Assembly: GCA_015711855.1 (NCBI GenBank)
Contig: MU158523.1
Location: forward strand, 1 to 36,047
DNA length: 36,047 bases
Source: Candidatus Solincola quzhuomuensis
GTDB lineage: Bacteria; Actinomycetota; Geothermincolia; Geothermincolales; RBG-13-55-18
Reading direction: 5' to 3'
Part shown: positions 17,930-26,233 of the stretch, in pieces
How positions within the stretch are numbered: position 1 is the first letter of the stretch
How the letters are laid out: each line of letters starts with the position of its first letter
Position numbers and translations under genes: made by a program
Notes under the pieces: generated by a model
Databases searched by the model: none
The model's input: only the letters and a program-made list of their open reading frames with translations
What the model was told of the DNA's origin: nothing

Positions 17930-18640
17930 TCAGACGGGTGGTTTGTCGGGTTTTATGCTCTCCTTGTCCCTGAAAACCAGGCCCCTCTCGATGGCCCAGA
18001 GCACGGCGTTGGTGCGGTCGGGCACCCCTATCTTGCGGAAGATGTTGCGGATATGCACCTTCACCGTGTGCTCGCTTATGAACAGGATGTCCGCGATTTG
18101 GCGGTTGTTGTAACCCCGCGCCATGAGCTTGATGACGTCCAGCTCCCGCTGGGAGAGCCCCTCGTATTCCTCCTCCTTTTTCTTCTTTCTTCCCGCGGGC
18201 TCGCTGATCTCCTCGATGAGCTTGCGGGCCACCGAGGTGGAGATGAGGGACTCCCCTTTGGCTGCCGCCCATACCGCCTTGACCAGTTCCTCCTTGGCCG
18301 CGTCCTTTATCACGTAACCTATGGCCCCCGCCTTGATGGCCTGCTTGGCGAACTGCTCGTCGTCGAAGACGGTGAGGGTTACGGCCTCGATCTGGGGGAA
18401 CTCGGACTTCACGCGTCTGATGAGCTCTATCCCGTTCATGCCGGGAAGCTGGATGTCCACGATGATCACGTCCGGAGGGAACCTACCGATCTTTTCCAGG
18501 GCCTCCTCCGCGCTGCGAGCCACGCTGACTATCTTTATCCCGCCCTGCTTCTCCAGGATGCGTATGAGCCCCTCCAGGACCACCTCGTGGTCGTCAACCA
18601 GCATTACGTTTATGGAATCGCCCTTGACCGCCATGGTCAC
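17930..18640 (-). CDS. NarL/LuxR-type response regulator
   Basis: REC domain VMLVDDHEVVLEGLIRIL...DVIIVDIQLPGMNGIEL; LuxR HTH LSQRELDVIKLMARGYNNRQIADILFISEHTVKVHIRNIFRKIGV. Confidence 0.95.
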   Translation of the reverse strand: MTMAVKGDSINVMLVDDHEVVLEGLIRILEKQGGIKIVSVARSAEEALEKIGRFPPDVIIVDIQLPGMNGIELIRRVKSEFPQIEAVTLTVFDDEQFAKQAIKAGAIGYVIKDAAKEELVKAVWAAAKGESLISTSVARKLIEEISEPAGRKKKKEEEYEGLSQRELDVIKLMARGYNNRQIADILFISEHTVKVHIRNIFRKIGVPDRTNAVLWAIERGLVFRDKESIKPDKPPV

Positions 18641-20295
18641 CTCTCTCCTCCGGCCACCATGGGGATGCGCACGGTGATCCGAGTGCCTTTACCCGGTTGG
18701 GAATCGATAATCATCTCCCCTCCCAAGAGCTCCGCCCGCTCGCGGATGGCCATGAGTCCCATGTGCTTGCCTCTCTCCTGCTCGGCGGCGAGGGTCTCCG
18801 GGTCGAAACCCACCCCGTCGTCCTCCACGACGAGTAAAAAATCCCCGTTCCGGGCCTCGGTGCTTATCTTGACCGTGTCGGCGTTGGAGTGCTTGCGCAC
18901 GTTGGTAAGTTCTTCCTGAAGGATGCGGAAGACGGCCAGCTCCACGGCGGGGGAGAGGGAATCCAAGCCCTGCAGGTCCACCACGGTGGTGATGGCGTAT
19001 TCCTCCTCGAACTGCTCGGCATAACGCAGGATGGTCTCCTTGAGACCCAGTATGTCCAGAGAGGTGGGCCGGAGGTTGGACATGATGGCCCGCAGCTCGT
19101 GAAGGCAGTCCTTGGCGCGCTGCTGGACCTCCTCGATCTCCTCCACCGCCAGGCGGGGGTCCTCCTTGAGGAAGTCCAAAGCGAACCCCGCGGTGTAGAT
19201 TATCTTGAGCAGGGACTGTGCCACGGAGTCGTGCAGTTCCCGGGCGATGCGGGCCCTTTCCTCCTCGTGTGCGGTGTTGATGCGCGACATGAGGTGTTCC
19301 ATCATGTTGCGCTTGGCCACCAACTCCCGGTAGAGGCGGGCGTTCTCCAGGGCCAGCCCCACCGTGTCGGCGAAGGAGCTCACCATCTCCAGGTTCCTCT
19401 TCCCGAGGTGCTCGCCTGCGTCCGCCTCAATGTAAAGAAGCCCCCGCAGGGAACCGTGAGGGTTCACCGGCACCAGGAAATAGCCGCTTTGCGGTTGGGG
19501 GGCCAAGAAGGCTATCTGCTCACCGGGTGCCGCCCGACCCATCTTGATCTCCGCGGAGAAAAAGGCCTGTGATTCGGGGCTGGTCGAAAGCGGCGACATG
19601 GGATAGGCTTTCTTCTCCCCCAATATCCTCTCTCCCCAGGAACGATCCTCCCGGTCGCGTGCGGAGACCGGGATGAGCATATCGTGCTGATAGAGGAAAA
19701 AGACCGAACGGCGGTATCCCAGTATTTCGCATATGCCGTCCACGATCAGTTCGGCCAGCGCGTCCATGTCCTGAATCGACCGGATCCGGTCCAGAAACCG
19801 GTTGAACTCCGTGGTCGTCCTCTGCCGGTGCCGAAGTATGTCCGTGGCCAGTGCGTTGGCCGCCCGAAAGTAGGAGTCCCAGACCGCTTCCGCCGCCGCC
19901 ACCAGTTCTTCCGGAGGATAGCCCTCCTCCTCCCATATCCGCCTCATCCACTTCCAGATCACCTCGCTCCCCACCTGGAACGCGCGCAGCACCTCGACCA
20001 GGTCGAAGCCGCTGAGTTCGGGCAGGTGCAAGGCCTCCCATGCGGGGGGGTTGCCCTCCATCCTCCGGAAAACGGTGAGGCAAGCTTCCCTGGACATCCT
20101 TTCCAGCGCGGGGAGAAAGGACTCGGGCAGATCGGCGAAAGCGGGCACCTCCTCGAGCACCCGCGACATTATCTCCTGCAGGATTCGGTCCAGGTTCCGC
20201 CTGAGAACCTCCACGGCCGGAGGCTTTTGCGGGGACGGATCGTTCCTATCGCGGGGAGACGGCTCCTCTTCCATCCGCGAGCGAATTTCCTTCAT
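18637..20295 (-). CDS. Soluble GAF-domain sensor histidine kinase (HisKA_3/HATPase_c, NarX/DegS-like)
   Basis: RIARELHDSVAQSLLKIIYTAGFALDFL, HATPase VEDDGVGFDPETL...HMGLMAIRERAELLGGEMIIDSQPGKGTRITVRIP; no TM segment seen. Confidence 0.93.
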   Translation of the reverse strand: MKEIRSRMEEEPSPRDRNDPSPQKPPAVEVLRRNLDRILQEIMSRVLEEVPAFADLPESFLPALERMSREACLTVFRRMEGNPPAWEALHLPELSGFDLVEVLRAFQVGSEVIWKWMRRIWEEEGYPPEELVAAAEAVWDSYFRAANALATDILRHRQRTTTEFNRFLDRIRSIQDMDALAELIVDGICEILGYRRSVFFLYQHDMLIPVSARDREDRSWGERILGEKKAYPMSPLSTSPESQAFFSAEIKMGRAAPGEQIAFLAPQPQSGYFLVPVNPHGSLRGLLYIEADAGEHLGKRNLEMVSSFADTVGLALENARLYRELVAKRNMMEHLMSRINTAHEEERARIARELHDSVAQSLLKIIYTAGFALDFLKEDPRLAVEEIEEVQQRAKDCLHELRAIMSNLRPTSLDILGLKETILRYAEQFEEEYAITTVVDLQGLDSLSPAVELAVFRILQEELTNVRKHSNADTVKISTEARNGDFLLVVEDDGVGFDPETLAAEQERGKHMGLMAIRERAELLGGEMIIDSQPGKGTRITVRIPMVAGGER

Positions 20296-21341
20296 CCCAA
20301 AGTGAAGTATATCAATTTATCGTTGTTTTCGATAAAGGTCTCCTTGGGAACCGGCTCCACCTTGACTTCCAGGATATTACGCACCCCGCCGGTGGTGGGA
20401 CGCAGGCCCTGGAAAACCACTTCCACCCGCTCCCCGGGCCCCATGCTCTCGATGGTCTTCTCCTGCCGAGTGGGCGAGGTGTTGATGGTGGAATATAGGC
20501 TCAAGGTCACCTTCACCTCCTTCTCGGGCCGGTTCCCCTGGTTCTCCACGGTCACGGTCACGCTCACCTCGTCCACCGAGGGGAGCCGGTGCACGACCTC
20601 GCCGTTCTCCTCCAATATGGAACTGGCCGGGTCGAACGTCACCTTCAAAAGCGCCATGCCGTGCACCTCTGTAGCCCGCAGGGCTTCCAGGAAGGCCAAG
20701 GCTCTCTTCTTGGTGGCGCTTTCCCAGTCCTGGAGCCAGACGGATTCGGGAAAGGAGACGTCCTGAAGGTTGTTGGCCTGCAACACCTCCTCCGCCACCC
20801 GCCGGAAGAACTTGTAGTTGCCGTCGGAATAGGCCATCTCCCGCAGGTCCTCGGAGATGCTCTGAGCATAGACCTCGGTTTCCAACGCCGACAAAGCGTT
20901 CAGGAGGTCGGGGCGCAGGTTCTTCAGGGCCCGGTAGCGCTGCTCCAGGCAGATCAGGAGAGCTTCATGCGCGCTCTCCAAGCTACGGGGAGGCACCAGG
21001 GACTTCGCCTGGCTCAGGAGGTCCAGTGCCTGGTTCCCAAGCTCTTCCAGGCGCCGGTTTAAATCCTCGGTATCCGCAATAAGGTCGGACAGGCCGGACC
21101 ACGTCTCGTTCCATGCCTGTCCTATGCCGTTGGAGGCCTCGACAAAGGCCCGCGCGCGATTGGCGTACTCCCCCAAGGACGAGGTGTCCTCCTTCTTGCC
21201 CCGACCGCAGGTCAAGTTGAAGAGCCAACACCCGAAGATGAGCAAGACCACGGCGACGATTATGGCCGGCGCCGGGTTCCTCCGACCTCGCCCGGAGAAT
21301 CTCGGTGTGCTCCTTCTCGCGTAATAAGTCTTTCCCGTCAT
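20292..21341 (-). CDS. Membrane-anchored extracytoplasmic protein with C-terminal CARDB-like beta domain
   Basis: N-terminal TM AIIVAVVLLIFGCWLFNLTC; C-terminal SVTVTVENQGNRPEKEVKVTLSLYSTI...MGPGERVEVVFQGL...LEVKVEPVPKETFIENND; 4-bp overlap with the kinase gene. Confidence 0.7.
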   Translation of the reverse strand: MTGKTYYARRSTPRFSGRGRRNPAPAIIVAVVLLIFGCWLFNLTCGRGKKEDTSSLGEYANRARAFVEASNGIGQAWNETWSGLSDLIADTEDLNRRLEELGNQALDLLSQAKSLVPPRSLESAHEALLICLEQRYRALKNLRPDLLNALSALETEVYAQSISEDLREMAYSDGNYKFFRRVAEEVLQANNLQDVSFPESVWLQDWESATKKRALAFLEALRATEVHGMALLKVTFDPASSILEENGEVVHRLPSVDEVSVTVTVENQGNRPEKEVKVTLSLYSTINTSPTRQEKTIESMGPGERVEVVFQGLRPTTGGVRNILEVKVEPVPKETFIENNDKLIYFTLG

Positions 21342-21486
21342 CCGCCCGCTCTCCCGAACATAGTGCCACTATACAGACGGCGGCCTTGGTGCATCAAGGC
21401 ACCGGCCCCGCACATGACTTCCACATGGGAGCGCCGCACTCCTCCAGGCCAGCCTTCCCGGCCGGCAAGGAACGGGAGCAGAGCGT

Positions 21487-21514
21487 AAAATTAAAGGGCG
21501 ACCTTCGCCGCCCT
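21487..21514 (-). terminator. Intrinsic terminator downstream of tRNA-Leu
   Basis: On the minus strand: AGGGCG-GCGAAGGT-CGCCCT followed by TTAATTTT. Confidence 0.65.
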
Positions 21515-21522
21515 CTCGTGAT

Positions 21523-21609
21523 TGGTGGGCGAGGCGGGACTCGAACCCGCATGCCCCTACGAGCACTGGACCCTGAACCCAGCGCGTCTACCAATTCCGC
21601 CACTCGCCC
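21523..21609 (-). tRNA. tRNA-Leu (anticodon CAG), CCA encoded
   Basis: GGGCGAGTGGCGGAATTGGTAGACGCGCTGGGTTCAGGGTCCAGTGCTCGTAGGGGCATGCGGGTTCGAGTCCCGCCTCGCCCACCA: 7-bp acceptor, anticodon loop TTCAGGG, long variable arm, T-arm GGTTCGAGTCC. Confidence 0.97.
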
Positions 21610-21766
21610 CTGGCCCCCTCGCGGGGCAAAGTTATTATAGCAGATGGAAAACCCGTCCGGTACGGGAGCAAAAGCCGGCCGACGGCGGAATTCCCGAGCT
21701 GCGAGACGGAAGGAATCCCGTCGGCTAATTGCTACGCGGCGGACAGCGAGAGGAAAGGAGCGAGAT

Positions 21767-22048
21767 TTGGACCTGCGAGGCTTCCAGGACTTGATGGCCC
21801 GAACCTACCTGGAAAGAGACCGGAAACGGGGACGGTGGCCCACGTTCGCCTGGCTGGTGGAGGAGGTGGGTGAACTCTCCCGCGCCATGCGCGAGGACGA
21901 TCCTGCGTCCCTCCGGGAGGAATTCTCCGACCTCTTGGCCTGGCTGGCGAGCCTGGCCAATCTCTGCGGCGTGGACCTGGAGGAAGCGGCGAAAAAATAT
22001 TCCGCCGGATGCCCCCAATGCGGGGGGATCCCCTGTTCCTGCCCTTGA
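21767..22048 (+). CDS. MazG-like nucleotide pyrophosphohydrolase (TTG start)
   Basis: WPTFAWLVEEVGELSRAMRE...LREEFSDLLAWLASLANLCGVDLEEAAKKYSAGCPQCGGIPCSC; SD AGGAAAGGAG before the TTG. Confidence 0.85.
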   Translation: MDLRGFQDLMARTYLERDRKRGRWPTFAWLVEEVGELSRAMREDDPASLREEFSDLLAWLASLANLCGVDLEEAAKKYSAGCPQCGGIPCSCP

Positions 22049-22060
22049 GGAATCCCGGCA

Positions 22061-23128
22061 TCAAGCGACGGCCGCGACCTCCACCACCAAGTCCCCGTCG
22101 GGACGCAACTCCCAGTCGGCGCGACCCTCCTTGCCGGTGGCCAACTCGAAGATGCCCAGGATAAGTCCCACCATGGGCAAGAACAAGCAGGGGTTCTCGA
22201 TATGGAAACGGAGCCTGTTCCGGCTCCAGTCCATCTCCTTCAGGTTGCCCAGCCCGCGCAAGGCCAAAGCCCGGCGGAAGTCCTCGACCGTGCGCGCTTC
22301 GTCAAGGCTGTAGAACTCGCTGCGCACGAAGCGCCGCTGGGCCTCGATGACCACCTCGGGGATGGTCTCCCCCAGCTCCTTCTGGAGCTCGTCGATGATG
22401 GTGTCCACCGTGTTGGGACCCATGATCACCATCCGCCGTCCACTTTTCCGGTGGAGGATCAGCCCACGGTCGAGATCCCATCGGTAATCGGCCAGGGCCT
22501 GAGGCCCTCCGCATTTCCCACATCTTTCCAGCTGAATGTCCCCCGGCTTGTGGGTGTAGGAGATGGGCTGCAGTCGGTCCATGAGTTCCAGGGGATTCAC
22601 GGAGATATGACCGGTGATCTCGAGCTCATCCGGACCCAGCTCGCGATGGTTCACGGCCACCTCCCTCCGGTCTATGGCGTTGAAGGAGCCGGCCAGGTCC
22701 CCGGAGAAAAGAGGAACGGAATAGAGCCATCGGGTGTGGATGGTGACGTAGTCGCCCTCGTCTCGGACCCTCCTGAGGTTGGCCAATTCGATCTTCCCGT
22801 AACCCATGACCTTCCCCAGGGCAGTGATGTTGCGAATTATCGGCTTTATACCCACTCTCCTCACTAGGGCCTTGACAAAGGCGGGGAAGATGTGGTCCAC
22901 GAAGTCGAAGGTGGCCCGGCGCTTGGCCTCCATTATTATGCGGTCGATGGGCATGCAGAGGATCTCCTCGATGTTCCGGAATACGCCCGTGACGTTATCG
23001 TTCTCGATGAACACCATCCGGTGATCCGGATTCTTGGTCTGCACGATAGTGCCGTCGTTTAACCACCGATGCTCCCTAATGATGCGCCGGGATGCCCCAC
23101 ACTTCGGACATAGCTTGACGCCGAACAT
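22061..23128 (-). CDS. Unknown protein with two CxxC zinc-knuckle repeat units (paralog of the CDS at 16715..17854)
   Basis: MFGVKLCPKCGASRRIIREHRWLNDGTIVQTKNPDHRMVFIENDNV... and second unit CGKCGGPQALADYRWDLDRGLILHRKSGRRMVIMGPNTVDTIIDEL; SD GGGAGGTAAGGAC before ATG 23128 (the ORF track start at 23266 is too far upstream). Confidence 0.8.
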   Translation of the reverse strand: MFGVKLCPKCGASRRIIREHRWLNDGTIVQTKNPDHRMVFIENDNVTGVFRNIEEILCMPIDRIIMEAKRRATFDFVDHIFPAFVKALVRRVGIKPIIRNITALGKVMGYGKIELANLRRVRDEGDYVTIHTRWLYSVPLFSGDLAGSFNAIDRREVAVNHRELGPDELEITGHISVNPLELMDRLQPISYTHKPGDIQLERCGKCGGPQALADYRWDLDRGLILHRKSGRRMVIMGPNTVDTIIDELQKELGETIPEVVIEAQRRFVRSEFYSLDEARTVEDFRRALALRGLGNLKEMDWSRNRLRFHIENPCLFLPMVGLILGIFELATGKEGRADWELRPDGDLVVEVAAVA

Positions 23129-23379
23129 GTCCTTACCTCCCAACCAACTTTGGGTCAGGACGCCAGCGACTACCCCTGAACCCCGAAAACGCCTTAGTAG
23201 GTAAATCGGCCGCGGAAGCCTATTTGCTGAGGGATGGTTGCTTCCAATAAGGGCGTCCAGAATCACCAGACGGACCGCGCGTTTCCGGTGGTGACATTTT
23301 ATACCGTTTGCCGCACCTCAAGCAAACATGCGAGGCGATCGCCGGCGCCATTGGTAAGTCCCTTGAGTCGGGCGATGGG

Positions 23380-24849
23380 TCAATAGTATATCCACTCGAA
23401 GCGGGAGTGTCTGTCCGCCCAGTCCACCAGCCGGCGAATCAACCGGTGGCGCCATCTCCAGGGGAGCCGGTCGGAGACCAGCAAGAGGTCCATCCATCTG
23501 GCGGCCGTCTCCCCGGGCATTCCCGCCTCATAGAGACGCGAATAGAGCTCGGTGAGCGGGTAGAACTTCTCCTTGACGAAGGCGAAGGCTGGGTCCCGGA
23601 AAGCGGGAAAGTCCAGGGCGCTCCGACCGTCGAAGATGGTGTCCACGTGCCTGCCGGTCAGGTATCCCTTCTCCCGGCAGTACTCGTAAAGCCGGGTGTT
23701 GGGATAGGGATGATAGGTGGAGACCTGGAGGCAGTTGGGCCGAGCCCGGGCATTTATCTTAACCGTGTCCAGGAGCGCCGGGAGGTCCTCGTCCGGAAGG
23801 CAGGTCATGTTGGTGGACACGGTCTTTATGCCATAGCGGCGGCAGAGCAGGAAAGCCCTCACGATGTCTTGATCGGACATGTGCCGCCCGAGTACCCTAC
23901 GCCGCAGGTCCTCGTTGCCGCTCTCGATCCCCATGCAGATGACCGAGCAACCCGCTTCGGCGAAAGCCTTCACCGTCTCCTCATCCAGCAGGTTGACCCG
24001 GGAATTGCAGATGAAGGGGAGGTTGACCTCCCGGCGATACCTGGAGAGCAATTCCGCGAACCACGCTCGGTCCAGGGTAAGGATGTCGTCGTCGAAGCGT
24101 ATGTAGCGCAGCTTCCCCTCCGCGTCCGCCTCAACGATCTGACGCACCTCACGCATCACTCCGTTTACGCTGCGGAAACGGACGTACCTTTTCCGGTTCG
24201 GATAGATGCTACGCTGCGCGTGATTGGAACAGTAGGTGCAGGAGTAGGGACATCCCCGAGAGGCCATGAGGGTGCCCCGCTCGTGCTGCTGGGGACAGAA
24301 ATTGGCCGGGTCGAAGATCTCCCGGTCCGGGAAGGGCAGTGAGTCCAGGTCTTCTACGAGAGGTCGGACGGGGTTGCGCTTGATACCGCCGTCCGTCCGG
24401 AACCAGAGGGAGGCGATGCCCGTGGGATCCCTGTCTTCCTCCAGGGCCGCGCAGAGCTCGGCCAGGGCCTCCTCTCCTTCTCCCCGGCAGACGGCATCCA
24501 GGGGAGCCTCTTTCAGGGCTCCCTCCGGGTCGAGGGTGGGATGGGCTCCCCCGCAGACGGTGAATACGTCCGTTTCCTCCTTTATCCAACTCACCCACTT
24601 CCGCACATGGGGAAACATATGGGTGGTGCTGGAGAAGGCCAGGAGGTCCGGCGATTCCTCCCGGACCATGTTCAAGAGTTCCTCCCTGTCCACCGGCCGC
24701 ACCAGGTGTATGAGGGAGGTGCGATGTCCTTCCCGCTTGAGGTACGCGGAGAGGTAGCCGATCCCCAGGTAGATACGGCCCTCCGGTAGGTAGCGCTCCT
24801 CGTCGTACTGGAAGAAATCCGGATAAACGAAGGTGACTTTCAAGCCCAT
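23380..24849 (-). CDS. B12-binding-domain radical SAM protein
   Basis: VTFVYPDFFQYDEERYLPEGRIYLGIGYLSAYLKREGH; cluster motif GCPYSCTYCSNHA; ESGNEDLRRRVLGR. Confidence 0.9.
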   Translation of the reverse strand: MGLKVTFVYPDFFQYDEERYLPEGRIYLGIGYLSAYLKREGHRTSLIHLVRPVDREELLNMVREESPDLLAFSSTTHMFPHVRKWVSWIKEETDVFTVCGGAHPTLDPEGALKEAPLDAVCRGEGEEALAELCAALEEDRDPTGIASLWFRTDGGIKRNPVRPLVEDLDSLPFPDREIFDPANFCPQQHERGTLMASRGCPYSCTYCSNHAQRSIYPNRKRYVRFRSVNGVMREVRQIVEADAEGKLRYIRFDDDILTLDRAWFAELLSRYRREVNLPFICNSRVNLLDEETVKAFAEAGCSVICMGIESGNEDLRRRVLGRHMSDQDIVRAFLLCRRYGIKTVSTNMTCLPDEDLPALLDTVKINARARPNCLQVSTYHPYPNTRLYEYCREKGYLTGRHVDTIFDGRSALDFPAFRDPAFAFVKEKFYPLTELYSRLYEAGMPGETAARWMDLLLVSDRLPWRWRHRLIRRLVDWADRHSRFEWIYY

Positions 24850-24963
24850 GGAAACGCGTCCTCTTTTGCCTACGACCACATACCGGAATTCCTTTAGGCC
24901 ATGCGGCGAGATCCGGTCCCGCCCGACCTCGCCCCTAATCTTAACATCCGGAAAGCTTTCTAC

Positions 24964-26208
24964 CTAAGGGGTCGGTCGATAAGGAGGACGTTCCGCCCAG
25001 GGTTCGCCCGGTAAACTGAAGAAGGACGCCGGGGAAGGGAAGGAGCGTCGGCAGTTCATGAGGAAACGCCCCATCTTATCCCCGAGGCGAGAAAAACGGG
25101 AGGTCACAAAGAGGAGGGGGTTGACGAACTCCGGCCGGTTCCCGTAACGGATGGCCAGCGTCCCTTGATGGAAATATCTGCCATAATACCAGCTGAGGAT
25201 GCGAGGGTAGATCTCCAGTATGTCCGAATTCCCACGGTGCAGGGCGGCGGCCAGCGTCTCCGCCGCCCACCGCCCGCTCTCCAACGCGTAGGTGATGCCC
25301 TCCCCGCTGATGGGGTTGGTCATGGAGGCGGCGTCGCCGGCCAGGATCACGTTAGCCCGGCGAGGGCAAGAACCCTTCAGTCCCACCCGCAGGATGGCGC
25401 CTCGAGGCCTCTCCAAGGTCTCGGCCGAGGCCAGCTTTTCCGCCGCGTACCTGGTGCGGGTGAGGAAGGTCTCCCAGAGGCGGTTCAGGTTCAGGTCCCG
25501 GAAGCGGCGCGCGTAGAGCATGAAACCCACCCCCACGTTAGCCCGGCCACCGCCCAACGGGAATATCCATCCGCAACCCGGGGAGATGGCGTCCTCGGGA
25601 TAGATCTCCAGGAAATCGGAGACGCCTCTCACCCCGGTCATGTAGGCCCGTAGGGAGACACCCATATAGAGGGGATCGTTTCGCAAAAGACCCAGCGATC
25701 TCCCCACCGAGGAGAGGGGTCCGTCGGCCCCCAGGATGTAGACCGCGCGGACCTCGCGTCTTTCCCCCTCCCGCTCCACCACCAAGCCCGGTATCCTCCC
25801 CTCCCGGAAAGGCATGAGTTCTGCGAATCTCCATCCATCCCAGAGCTCGGCGCCCGCTTCACGGGCCCTGCGGGCCAGGATGAAGTCCAGGTCTCGGCGG
25901 GGAGCGACATAGCCGTGGTCAGGGTAGAGACTGCCCATGGGGTAGCGCACCTCGGTAACTCCGCCATGCGTGGCGTAAAAGCGTATCCCCCTGGTGCGCA
26001 GGAATCTCCCCTCCAGATCCCCCTCCAGGCCCAGCGCCTGAAGAGAATGGACCGCTCGGGGGGCTATGCCGTCCCCGCACACCTTTTCCCGGGGAAAGAG
26101 GTCCTTCTCCACCACCAGGACCCGGAAGCCCCAGCCGGCCAGCAAAAAAGAGGCCACCGAACCCGCCGGCCCGGCGCCCACCACCACGACGTCGTATTCC
26201 TCCTTCAT
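24964..26208 (-). CDS. Geranylgeranyl-reductase-family FAD-dependent oxidoreductase
   Basis: YDVVVVGAGPAGSVASFLLAGWGFRVLVVEKDLFPREKVCGDGIAPRAV; NVILAGDAASMTNPISGEGITYALESGRWAAE. Confidence 0.88.
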   Translation of the reverse strand: MKEEYDVVVVGAGPAGSVASFLLAGWGFRVLVVEKDLFPREKVCGDGIAPRAVHSLQALGLEGDLEGRFLRTRGIRFYATHGGVTEVRYPMGSLYPDHGYVAPRRDLDFILARRAREAGAELWDGWRFAELMPFREGRIPGLVVEREGERREVRAVYILGADGPLSSVGRSLGLLRNDPLYMGVSLRAYMTGVRGVSDFLEIYPEDAISPGCGWIFPLGGGRANVGVGFMLYARRFRDLNLNRLWETFLTRTRYAAEKLASAETLERPRGAILRVGLKGSCPRRANVILAGDAASMTNPISGEGITYALESGRWAAETLAAALHRGNSDILEIYPRILSWYYGRYFHQGTLAIRYGNRPEFVNPLLFVTSRFSRLGDKMGRFLMNCRRSFPSPASFFSLPGEPWAERPPYRPTP

Positions 26209-26233
26209 GAGGAAGATTATAGCAGCGCCGCCC

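Noticed and set aside
23308-24342. 344-aa + strand ORF
   Set aside because: Antisense shadow of the radical SAM gene.
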